64,000 nucleotides of DNA. Origin: Halobacillus litoralis. Lineage in GTDB: Bacteria; Bacillota; Bacilli; Bacillales; Halobacillaceae. The notes below the pieces were generated by a model. The model saw nothing but the letters and a program-made list of their open reading frames with translations, did no database searches and was not told where the DNA came from. Location: assembly GCF_020171725.1 (NCBI RefSeq), contig NZ_JAIVAJ010000006.1, positions 62,001 through 126,000 on the forward strand. Reading direction: 5' to 3'. The position numbers and the translations under genes are program-made. Of this stretch, positions 41,467-49,203 are shown one piece after another (position 1 is the first letter of the stretch; every line of letters starts with the position of its first letter).

Positions 41467-41504
41467 AAAACGGTTCTCTTGCTCAATCACAAGAGAACCG
41501 TTTT
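41467..41504. terminator. Bidirectional terminator sharing the REP core
   Basis: AAAACGGTTCTCTTG-N8-CAAGAGAACCGTTTT. It serves the small membrane gene and, on the other strand, the AbgT gene. Its stem contains ACGGTTCTCTTG, the inner part of the REP-like repeats, so it may derive from one. Confidence 0.9.
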
Positions 41505-41515
41505 CTGATCTAGTC

Positions 41516-43030
41516 TTACAAGTAAACGCCGACACCAGGGCCGAATGGTATGCCTAAGAAGGCGAAGGCTAGTAGAAGAATGATCCATACCGTTAAGAAA
41601 ATGACGCTGTACGGAAGCATAAGTGCAATCAATGTTCCGAGTCCTGCTTTCTTATCGTATTCTTTCATGAAGGCCAGTACGATGATGATGTATGGGTTCA
41701 TTGGTGTGATGATGTTCGTTGATGAATCAGCAATACGATAAGCTGCTTGTACAAAGGCAGGGTGGAAGTCTAAGAAGTAGAACATCTTAATAAAGATCGG
41801 TGCTTCCAGTGCCCATTGTGCAGATCCACTGAAAATGAACAGGTTCATCACGGCGGTGAGTAAGACGAAGCCTAAGATGACGCCTATTCCAGTCATTCCC
41901 ATGGACTCTAGGAAGTTGGCTCCGCTGACGGCAATCCATGTCCCCATGTTCGTCCAATCAAAGTAGGCAATAAACTGAGAGGCGGCGAAGATCAATACGA
42001 TGAACCCTGACATGTCTTTCATAGCTTCGCCCATAAGTTTGGAAACATCGCTTGGAGATTTAATAGATTTCACGGTAGCACCGTAAGATACACCCAGCGA
42101 GATGAAGAATAGTAGAATAATAGGAACAATACCATCCAAGAAAGGTGACGGAATAATTCCCCCTTCTTCGTTACGCAGTGGTGACATTGGGAGGAATAAA
42201 ATCAATAGTAAGGCGCCGATAAATACAAGTCCTGTTATCGTTGCATTACGAAGGCCTTTTTTCTCTAAGGAAGTGGCTTCTGGAAGCTCTTCTCCCCCTT
42301 TTCCTTCGTACTTCCCTAAGCGTGGTTCAACGATTTTTTCTGTAATCAGAGCACCTGTAATGGATAGAACGACAACAGAGACAATCATGAAGTACCAGTT
42401 ATCAACAGGTGTAACGACGAATTCCGGATCGATGGTTTGAATAACTTCTGTAGAAATTCCGGAAAGAAGGGCGTCTGTTCCTGCAATGATAATATTTGCG
42501 GTGAAACCAGCTCCTACACCTGAGAACCCTGCGGCTAGACCGGCAAGTGGATGGCGGCCGAGTGTGTAGAAGACCATAGCTGCGAGCGGTGGAACGATGA
42601 CGAAGGCTGCATCAGATGCTAGGTTTCCTAGGATACCTGTAAAGATGACAGCGTATGTAACAAGTGGTGCCGGGGCTTTCAGAATCGTACTTTTAATCGC
42701 TGTTTCTAGTAATCCGACTTTGTCAGCTAGTCCAATACCAAGCATCATCGCTAGGACTAAACCAAGCGGTGCAAAGCCGACGAAGTTATCAAGCATGGAC
42801 GTGAGAATAAATTGGAGACCGTCAGATGAGATAAGGCTTCGAATCGTGATTTCTTCTTCTTGTCCTGGTTGAACAAAAGAAACGTCAAACCAAGAGATCA
42901 CCCATGATAGCGCAATGATACCAAAAGCTAAATAAACGAATAACATGAATGGATCCGGGAGGCGATTTCCTGCTTTTTCAATGACATTTAAGAATCTTGC
43001 CAACCAGCCTTTTTTACCAGTCGTCGTCAA
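41516..43030 (-). CDS. abgT: AbgT-family transporter
   Basis: About 504 residues with some 9-11 helices and two re-entrant hairpins. Family motifs include NRLPDPFMLFVYLAFGI, GIGLADKVGLLETAIK, GNLASDAAFVIVPPLAA, AGFSGVGAGFTANIIIAGTD and the C-terminal NIITPMNPY. AbgT of E. coli takes up p-aminobenzoyl-glutamate; relatives export sulfonamides. The TTG at 43030 is preferred because the AAAGGATGAT site sits before it; the ATG at 43039 touches that site. An abgA-like hydrolase is encoded in the same cluster, supporting uptake of aminoacyl-glutamate type compounds. Confidence 0.93.
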   Translation of the reverse strand: MTTTGKKGWLARFLNVIEKAGNRLPDPFMLFVYLAFGIIALSWVISWFDVSFVQPGQEEEITIRSLISSDGLQFILTSMLDNFVGFAPLGLVLAMMLGIGLADKVGLLETAIKSTILKAPAPLVTYAVIFTGILGNLASDAAFVIVPPLAAMVFYTLGRHPLAGLAAGFSGVGAGFTANIIIAGTDALLSGISTEVIQTIDPEFVVTPVDNWYFMIVSVVVLSITGALITEKIVEPRLGKYEGKGGEELPEATSLEKKGLRNATITGLVFIGALLLILFLPMSPLRNEEGGIIPSPFLDGIVPIILLFFISLGVSYGATVKSIKSPSDVSKLMGEAMKDMSGFIVLIFAASQFIAYFDWTNMGTWIAVSGANFLESMGMTGIGVILGFVLLTAVMNLFIFSGSAQWALEAPIFIKMFYFLDFHPAFVQAAYRIADSSTNIITPMNPYIIIVLAFMKEYDKKAGLGTLIALMLPYSVIFLTVWIILLLAFAFLGIPFGPGVGVYL

Positions 43031-43050
43031 TGTAATCATCCTTTCTTTTA

Positions 43051-43069
43051 TAAGGGAAACTATCCTTTA
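43051..43069. promoter_or_regulatory. Candidate operator of the abg-like cluster, copy 1
   Basis: TAAGGGA-N5-TCCTTTA, 21 bases upstream of the transporter start. A second copy with the same spacing lies before the hydrolase operon at 48170. Likely bound by the regulator encoded between them. Confidence 0.65.
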
Positions 43070-43125
43070 AACTACCGAAAATAGTTAAAATATTGAAAAG
43101 TGAGAAAATTACTTTGAAAAAATTT

Positions 43126-44430
43126 TTATTTTTTGAAATGATAAATCTTCCTTGGGCGTCCTCGTTCGCCTGATTGGGCTTCCCCGCATTGTTCAATCAG
43201 GCCGCAACGTTCCATCTCTGTCAATATTCGTCGCCCATTCCGTTCTGTACTCTGGAGCCATTTGGAGACATCCTGGGAACTGAATTCGTGCTGGCCGTAT
43301 TGTTTCGTGTAAGATAATATCTTGGAGACAATACCTGTGCTGACAGATGCATCACGTATCTTCTCTTTCCAGTCGTCACCGATGCTCATCGTCTGATATA
43401 CAAATACTTCTTCCTTTTTGTTCTTAAACGTAATGGAACGGTCTTCATCGACAAGGACAATAGCTGCTTCTTTTTCTTTCGGTTTGTTGTTAAATCCTAA
43501 CCGGACATTTGCCTCTGCTTGAGAAACAGTCACTCCAAATCCTATGGACAGCACCATATCGATATGAGCTTGTTCCCTCATGTCGTCCATCAGCTGAAGC
43601 AGATTCTGATAAGAGGCAGGGCTCAATTCGCCTCGAGTTGTGAAAATGAAGAACAAGCCATCCCCCATTTGCATTAATGATCCATTTGTATTCTCTGAAA
43701 CGTTCAGTAAAGCCCGTCTTAGGTCAAGGTCTCGATGTTTCATTTTAAAAGAGTAGTAACGCTCGTCTGAGTTTTCATCATCGAATTGAACTTGGCATCC
43801 AATGACAGCAACTTGAGAGTTCCTGTACCGTTTCGACTGGGCTCTCTCCACCAGGAATTGAATCAGCGTCTTGATCGACAAGTAAGAGGGCATAACTCGA
43901 TAGGAAGGGATGCCTTTTTCTCTTAGTGCCAAATAGACGGCTTTGATAGAAGTAATAACGACTTCTACCTTTCCTTGGTTGAAAAGTGTTTCATGAGATT
44001 CAGCCAAAGCTTTTGAATCTTGGTATTCACTGAAAGGGACATTATAATATTGTAATGGGTTCAAGTTATAGAATGATAAAATTTTGTCCATTTCTTCGTT
44101 AGGTACCGTATCGATGCTGACTTTTTTATACACTTGATTCGATGCTAATTGAGCTTCTAGAAGGATGCCGAAAAAGCTTGAACCGTGTAGGGGTGGGTAG
44201 CCTGCTTCTTCTTCCGTTAATAACTGGTGTTCAATCGCGTACGAGTAGTTCAAAACACCAGAGAAAAACCATTGATCGACTTCCTGTTTGTGAGATTGCA
44301 ATATGTTCGTGATTTCTTGTAATTCATCATAAACGTAAGGGATGAATTCAACATCCTCGAACTCTTTTGCGACTGACAAGATTTGTTCAACCGAGTCAGC
44401 TGGTCCGATGATTCCTATTACGATTTTCAT
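43126..44430 (-). CDS. Transcriptional regulator with degenerate GGDEF-like and winged-helix domains
   Basis: A 434-residue protein. The first ~200 residues resemble a ligand-binding domain of the kind that opens IVIGIIGPADSVEQ. Residues ~205-335 look like a degenerate GGDEF fold (QMGDGLFFIF in place of GGDEF, then LSIGFGVTVS). The C terminus (about 365-430) is a winged helix (FSSQDVSKWLQSTERNGRRILTEMERCGLIEQ) ending in RGRPRKIYHF. ATG 44430 has AGGTG seven bases before; it overlaps the preceding hydrolase gene by 35 bases. Probably controls transporter and hydrolases through the shared palindrome. Family name not known to me. Confidence 0.75.
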   Translation of the reverse strand: MKIVIGIIGPADSVEQILSVAKEFEDVEFIPYVYDELQEITNILQSHKQEVDQWFFSGVLNYSYAIEHQLLTEEEAGYPPLHGSSFFGILLEAQLASNQVYKKVSIDTVPNEEMDKILSFYNLNPLQYYNVPFSEYQDSKALAESHETLFNQGKVEVVITSIKAVYLALREKGIPSYRVMPSYLSIKTLIQFLVERAQSKRYRNSQVAVIGCQVQFDDENSDERYYSFKMKHRDLDLRRALLNVSENTNGSLMQMGDGLFFIFTTRGELSPASYQNLLQLMDDMREQAHIDMVLSIGFGVTVSQAEANVRLGFNNKPKEKEAAIVLVDEDRSITFKNKKEEVFVYQTMSIGDDWKEKIRDASVSTGIVSKILSYTKQYGQHEFSSQDVSKWLQSTERNGRRILTEMERCGLIEQCGEAQSGERGRPRKIYHFKK

Positions 44431-45679
44431 GTTCAACACCTGTTTCTATGCGTAAGTATTCGGCAATGACGAGACTGCCCTTGTAGAGGTCTTCTATACT
44501 AGCATATTCTTCAGGGTGATGACTAATCCCTTCCTTACATGGGATGAAAATAAGTCCGGAAGGCCATTTAACAGCCATGTTCATGACATCATGCCCGGCT
44601 CCACTGTCCAATTCAATGGCACGATAACCAGTTTGATCACATGCTTTCTGAAGCTTCTGCTGGATGTCTTCATCTAAGAAAATGGATGCATTATCTACGA
44701 GTGTTTCCACTTCAATCGTGAACTTGGATTCTTTCTCGCGATTCTTACAATAGGTCATAATACGATCCGCGAGTTCTCTTTTCAATGAGTCGTCTACACT
44801 TCTAATATCAATCCCCAGTTGCACTTCACCTGGAATGACATTCATTGCATTTGGTTTCAAATGAACCGTGCTTACAGTGGCGACGAGTGGTAGATCACTG
44901 GATTGATTTAACTGATTGGCTTGCTCTTCGACAAAAGGAATTAAGGGGGAGATTCCTGCGAAGGCATCAATTCGTTTATTCATCGGTGTCGTACCAGTAT
45001 GGTTAGCCATCCCGTATGCTGTCACTTTCAGACGAATAGGGCAGGCCACTCCTCTGACAACACCAACCTCAGCGCCTTGATCTTCTATTTGAGTGCCTTG
45101 TTCTATATGAAGTTCGAGGAAGCTTTCCAACTCATCTATACGACGTTCGGCCTGATTGAATGTCTCCCAAGTTAAACCGAAATGCTCTGTAGCTTCCCGT
45201 ATCGTTATTCCATCCGCATCCGGAACATCAGCCAATTCATCTTGATTGAGTAAACCACTTACGGCTTTACTGCCGATAGTTGAGACCCCGAAACGGGCAG
45301 ACTCTTCTGAAGCAAAACAAACAACAGATATGTTCTTCTGAGGCGTGATGCCTTCATCTTTCATGATCTTGATCGAAGCGAGACTGCACAGGACACCAGC
45401 GGCTCCGTCATATCCACCACCGTTATGTACCGTATCTAGGTGAGACCCGGTTGCGATGGTTGGTGCATCGGTACTGATCATCCAAGTTGCCCATAAGTTT
45501 CCGGCTTGATCGGATTGAACATCGAGTTCCAACTCTTCAGCTATGCTGCGAAAAGCCTGATGTGCGCTTTTTTCTTCTTCTGTGTAACTCAGCCTCGTGA
45601 AACCATCAGGCTGCTTCATGCTATCCGTGACGTTCAATTCCAAAAGTTTTTCGTGCAACCATTGATTCATATCACTCAT
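44396..45679 (-). CDS. M20-family N-carbamoyl-amino acid / allantoate amidohydrolase
   Basis: A 427-residue zinc hydrolase of the AmaB/AllC/HyuC group: TGSHLDTVHNGGGYDGAAGV (first metal His and bridging Asp), CFASEESARFG, LELHIEQGTQIED and GAGHDVMNMA. These distinguish it from peptidases of the same clan. It removes carbamoyl or ureido groups from amino-acid derivatives. AAAGGAGG lies eight bases before ATG 45679; the gene overlaps the previous one by eight bases. Exact substrate uncertain. Confidence 0.9.
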   Translation of the reverse strand: MSDMNQWLHEKLLELNVTDSMKQPDGFTRLSYTEEEKSAHQAFRSIAEELELDVQSDQAGNLWATWMISTDAPTIATGSHLDTVHNGGGYDGAAGVLCSLASIKIMKDEGITPQKNISVVCFASEESARFGVSTIGSKAVSGLLNQDELADVPDADGITIREATEHFGLTWETFNQAERRIDELESFLELHIEQGTQIEDQGAEVGVVRGVACPIRLKVTAYGMANHTGTTPMNKRIDAFAGISPLIPFVEEQANQLNQSSDLPLVATVSTVHLKPNAMNVIPGEVQLGIDIRSVDDSLKRELADRIMTYCKNREKESKFTIEVETLVDNASIFLDEDIQQKLQKACDQTGYRAIELDSGAGHDVMNMAVKWPSGLIFIPCKEGISHHPEEYASIEDLYKGSLVIAEYLRIETGVEHENRNRNHRTS

Positions 45680-46958
45680 CTTCTGTCCTCCTTTTAACGA
45701 TTTGGATCAGTGTATCTACGGCCACAAGCAAAGCCCCTTCATCGAAGTCAAATTGGGGATGGTGATGACCGAAAGGGAGAGGAGTGCCAAACAACATATA
45801 GGTTGCTTTCCCTCCGTACTTCTGCACTTCATTCATCATAAAACTTGCATCCTCTGAACCGGAAACTTGAATGAAAGGTTCCCATTTACGGATGTGAGGG
45901 GAAGAAATAGGGCGGATCAAGTCTTCGTTGCATACAACAGACTCCGTTTCACCAACGAACTCAATATCAACGCTCACGTCGTACATGTTTGCGACAGATT
46001 GCAGGATTCGGTTGGCTTCCTGCTTCATAAAATCGTTGACTTCTTCCGTCTCACCCCGGATTTCCAACTCCAAGTACCCCTTATCTCCAATTATGTTTCG
46101 ACCATTACCTGCTGTTAGTTTTCCAACGTTAATGCGTGAAGCCCCGTTGCTGTGTCGTGGAATGGTGTATAGCTGTGTGGTGGCTGTAGCAGCTGCTAGC
46201 AGTGCATTCTTGCCCTTTTCGGGTTCCATTCCAGAGTGGGCGGATACTCCTTTGAATGTCGCATTGAGTTTAGCAGAGGCAAGAAATCCTCTTGTTGCTC
46301 CAGCTACTGTTCCGACTGGGAGAGGTTGAATGCCAAGGTGGCCTGCATACCATTCATCTATATCACGAAGCCAGCCTTTTTCGGTCATGGCTTTGGCCCC
46401 ACGGCCCCCTTCTTCAGCTGGCTGGAATAACAGGGTGAACTTGCCCTTAACCTGCTCATGGTGATGGGAGATAAAATGGGCAAGTCCAAGACCGATGGTG
46501 ATGTGTCCATCGTGACCGCAAGCATGCATAACTCCTTCCTCATTGGAACGGAACTCCTCTTTAGTTGGCAAGTGGTCGGGGTGACCGTGTTCCGTGATAG
46601 GAAGGGCATCTATATCAAATCGGAACCCGAGGTGGGCACCCTCCTTTTCGGTATCCCATACGGCAACGAGTCCTGTATGACCACCTTTCATTGCCTGTAT
46701 GTACTCGTCCGGAACTCCCCACTGCTTTGCTTTTTTCTCGTGCATCTCGATCTCTTTTGAAGAAGGAAGACCGAGCCTTGCGTCACTTTCCATCACCTCT
46801 TTACCTAAATACACGGTAAAACCGAGCGCCTTCATTTCTTCAGCTATTTTGTAAGTCGTGTGATATTCCAAAAAGCCGAGCTCCGGACATTTGTGAAAGG
46901 AGCGTCTATACTGACGCAATTTAGGAGTCAATGCTTGATAAAAATCCTGCATATTCAA
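45672..46958 (-). CDS. M20 amidohydrolase, AbgA-like (aminobenzoyl-glutamate hydrolase subunit A)
   Basis: A 428-residue M20D hydrolase. The ~60-residue insert after the first helix (GKEVMESDARLGLPSSKEIE ... GVPDEYIQAMKGGHTGLVAV) matches E. coli AbgA and is missing in plain HipO-type enzymes. Metal-site motifs FRFDIDALP and GVMHACGHDGHITIGLGLAH, and the catalytic Glu in QPAEEGGRGA, are present. TTG 46958 is chosen, six bases after AGGAGG; ATG 46952 is an alternative. Cleaves N-acyl-glutamates together with the AbgT-type transporter of the cluster. AbgB is not recognised, so it may act alone or with the M20 enzyme before it. Confidence 0.88.
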   Translation of the reverse strand: MNMQDFYQALTPKLRQYRRSFHKCPELGFLEYHTTYKIAEEMKALGFTVYLGKEVMESDARLGLPSSKEIEMHEKKAKQWGVPDEYIQAMKGGHTGLVAVWDTEKEGAHLGFRFDIDALPITEHGHPDHLPTKEEFRSNEEGVMHACGHDGHITIGLGLAHFISHHHEQVKGKFTLLFQPAEEGGRGAKAMTEKGWLRDIDEWYAGHLGIQPLPVGTVAGATRGFLASAKLNATFKGVSAHSGMEPEKGKNALLAAATATTQLYTIPRHSNGASRINVGKLTAGNGRNIIGDKGYLELEIRGETEEVNDFMKQEANRILQSVANMYDVSVDIEFVGETESVVCNEDLIRPISSPHIRKWEPFIQVSGSEDASFMMNEVQKYGGKATYMLFGTPLPFGHHHPQFDFDEGALLVAVDTLIQIVKRRTEDE

Positions 46959-46959
46959 T

Positions 46960-48150
46960 CTACACCTCCTTTTTCAATGAGCGAAGAGCATCAATGGCGG
47001 TTTGTGCCATAAGTGTTGCTCCACGGGGAAGGGACTTCTCGTTTAATTGGAATTGTGGATCGTGTAACGCTTTTTGATCCCCTTCTTCTATTCGGGAACC
47101 GAGCCAGAAAAAGGCACCCGGGTACTCGTTCAAGAATCGAGAAAAATCTTCCCCGGCAAGTACAGGTTGAACTTCTGGGGTAGAGCTTTCACCGAATAAC
47201 TTTTGACTCGTCTGCCTTACTTGCTCTGCCCATTCAGGAGTGTTGATCGTAGCTGGGTATCCATCTGCATAGTGAATTTCAACTTCAGCGTTGAAGGCAG
47301 CTGCCGATTGACGCAGAAGCGTGTAAAAACGTTCTTTTACCTTTTCTTTAACTTGTGGGAGATAAGTTCGTACCGTTCCCTCGAAGGTAACTTGGTCAGC
47401 GATGACGTTGTACCGGTAACCTCCTTCGATTTTACCGATCGTTAAGACTGCTGACTCCAGCGGGTTAATGTTTCGGCTGACGATTGTTTGAAGTGAACCG
47501 ATCATTTGGTTCGCAATCACGACGGCGTCCACAGTATCTTGAGGCATACTCGCGTGACCGCCTCGCCCTTTAATCGTCACTTTGAACCGGTCGGATGCTC
47601 CCATCATTTCTTTATCTCTTACACCAATTTGTCCATCGGGGAGGGAGGGCCATACGTGTTGTCCGAAAATAACGTCTGGTTTGTATTGCGAAAACACACC
47701 ATCCTCTAGCATTTGCTTCGCCCCTCCCTCAGGAGCATTTTCCTCAGAGGGTTGAAAGACGAGTAGCACAGTTCCGTGCAGCTCATTCTTTATTTGATTC
47801 AGTACGAACCCTACCGCAAGGAGCATAGCCGTGTGGGCATCATGTCCACAGGCATGCATTTTGCCTTCTGATTGGGATCGAAACGAAAGATCATTGACCT
47901 CTTGAATAGGTAACGCATCGATATCTGCGCGTAGAGCGACCGTTTTTCCGGAATGATTTCCTTTAATGATTCCTAAAACACCCGTCGTAGCAAATCCTGT
48001 TTGGTATTCAATGCCGTATTCTGTGAGTTTCTGTTGAATGAATTGGGAGGTATTGTGCTCTTCACCACTTAATTCAGGGTGTTGGTGGAGGTATCTCCTT
48101 ATCTCAATCATCTCGGGTTTAATTTGGTCTATATACTTCCTTACGTCCAT
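46960..48150 (-). CDS. M20D-family N-acyl-amino acid amidohydrolase
   Basis: A 396-residue HipO/AmhX-type hydrolase: LHQHPELSGEE, LRADIDALPIQE, GKMHACGHDAHTAMLL and FQPSEENAPEGG are the metal and catalytic motifs; GRGGHASMPQDTVDA belongs to the dimerisation lid. Releases amino acids from N-acyl or indole-acetyl conjugates. First gene of the four-gene minus-strand operon (two M20D, one AmaB-like, one regulator). AAGGAG site ten bases before ATG. Confidence 0.92.
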   Translation of the reverse strand: MDVRKYIDQIKPEMIEIRRYLHQHPELSGEEHNTSQFIQQKLTEYGIEYQTGFATTGVLGIIKGNHSGKTVALRADIDALPIQEVNDLSFRSQSEGKMHACGHDAHTAMLLAVGFVLNQIKNELHGTVLLVFQPSEENAPEGGAKQMLEDGVFSQYKPDVIFGQHVWPSLPDGQIGVRDKEMMGASDRFKVTIKGRGGHASMPQDTVDAVVIANQMIGSLQTIVSRNINPLESAVLTIGKIEGGYRYNVIADQVTFEGTVRTYLPQVKEKVKERFYTLLRQSAAAFNAEVEIHYADGYPATINTPEWAEQVRQTSQKLFGESSTPEVQPVLAGEDFSRFLNEYPGAFFWLGSRIEEGDQKALHDPQFQLNEKSLPRGATLMAQTAIDALRSLKKEV

Positions 48151-48169
48151 TAAGTTGCACTCCTTATAT

Positions 48170-48188
48170 TAAAGGAAAAAGTCCTTAA
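48170..48188. promoter_or_regulatory. Candidate operator of the abg-like cluster, copy 2
   Basis: TAAAGGA-N5-TCCTTAA, between the promoter and the first hydrolase gene; it would lie about 10-30 bases after the transcription start. Same arms and spacing as 43051-43069. Confidence 0.65.
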
Positions 48189-48205
48189 ATATTCCGTTAA
48201 TATGG

Positions 48206-48233
48206 AGTATAGCATATAAATTTAAAAACGCAA
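48206..48233 (-). promoter_or_regulatory. SigA-type promoter of the hydrolase operon
   Basis: On the minus strand TTGCGT, 16 bases, TATACT, with TG two bases before the -10 box (TGCTATACT). Confidence 0.75.
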
Positions 48234-48427
48234 AAACTTTTCTGAATTTTCTGAGGTGGTTGAAGTTATCTTTTTAAACCTCTATTCCTTTGAAAAAATG
48301 AAGTTTCAACGAATAGAACTTTAGAATTCGACTGGTGAGGAACTTGTAAAACGCAATTTTGCGTTTTGGACTCTCATTCTCTTTCCAGATATAATTACGG
48401 AAATAAATGACAGAAGGGATCGAGCGA

Positions 48428-49150
48428 ATGGAGAAGACCATACAAACATTTTTCAATGAAGATGCCGACATTCCAACAAACCTAGAGGAAACCATGCTTC
48501 GGGTACTTAGTAACTTCACGATGTATATGATGCAGCAGCAGACCGATCATGAGATCGATAAGGTAGAACAGTTCATCGATCAACATGACATTAGAGAAGA
48601 GAAATATGAGGCGCTGCTGATCAATCTTGCACTTGCGAAGCACATGGCGGATAAAAATACGAACTACGCAAAGCGATACATGAAGATTTATGGGCGCAGC
48701 TATTCCAGCAAGGCGTTTCTACAATCCTGGCTGAGAAGAATTGAACACGCACTGCCGAAATTCTATTACGTGGCCGAGGCGCTGGATGAAGCTTCAATGA
48801 GACTTGTAGACATGGAAACAGATCGGTACAAGTTCGTATATGTCGGAGATCCTCAGGCTGTCCCTGCGAAAAAAGGATCGGTTGTTGCGGGATTTCTGGT
48901 TCCGATTGGCAAAGGGCTCTATACCACATTCTTCGACTTCTACCATCTCGACAAAGTCCCGCATGACCGTATGACAAAAGTGGTAGACTACTGTTATAAA
49001 AAACTAGTGAAAGAACAATCCCCTTACGAAGCCTTTTTCTCCACACTAACGATGGCCCTTCAAATCGAAAAACATTACGATAGAAAAAGCAAGTCCACTG
49101 ATGCGGAGTCGTCCGTTAAAGGCCAAAAAAATAAGCCAATCTCTTTTTGA
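48428..49150 (+). CDS. Protein of unknown function, 240 residues
   Basis: A soluble, mostly helical protein (MEKTIQTFFNEDADIPTNLEETMLRVLSNFTMYMMQQQTD...) with a helical first half and a mixed second half containing KFVYVGDPQAVPAKKGSVVAGFLVPIGKGLYTTFFDFYHL; the C-terminal ~25 residues are charged and probably disordered. No catalytic motif or signal peptide. The ATG at 48428 has AAGGG nine bases before it; an upstream ATG at 48407 has no site. It is alone between a divergent hydrolase operon and a convergent chemoreceptor gene. No function is proposed. Confidence 0.7.
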   Translation: MEKTIQTFFNEDADIPTNLEETMLRVLSNFTMYMMQQQTDHEIDKVEQFIDQHDIREEKYEALLINLALAKHMADKNTNYAKRYMKIYGRSYSSKAFLQSWLRRIEHALPKFYYVAEALDEASMRLVDMETDRYKFVYVGDPQAVPAKKGSVVAGFLVPIGKGLYTTFFDFYHLDKVPHDRMTKVVDYCYKKLVKEQSPYEAFFSTLTMALQIEKHYDRKSKSTDAESSVKGQKNKPISF

Positions 49151-49186
49151 AAAAAGAAAAGCGCCTTACCCATAAGGGCAGGCACT
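49150..49186 (-). terminator. Terminator of the chemoreceptor gene
   Basis: On the minus strand GTGCCTGCCC-TTAT-GGGTAAGGCGC is followed by TTTTCTTTTTT. The stem has a small bulge. Confidence 0.6.
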
Positions 49187-49203
49187 TCTCCTACATTCAT
49201 TCC

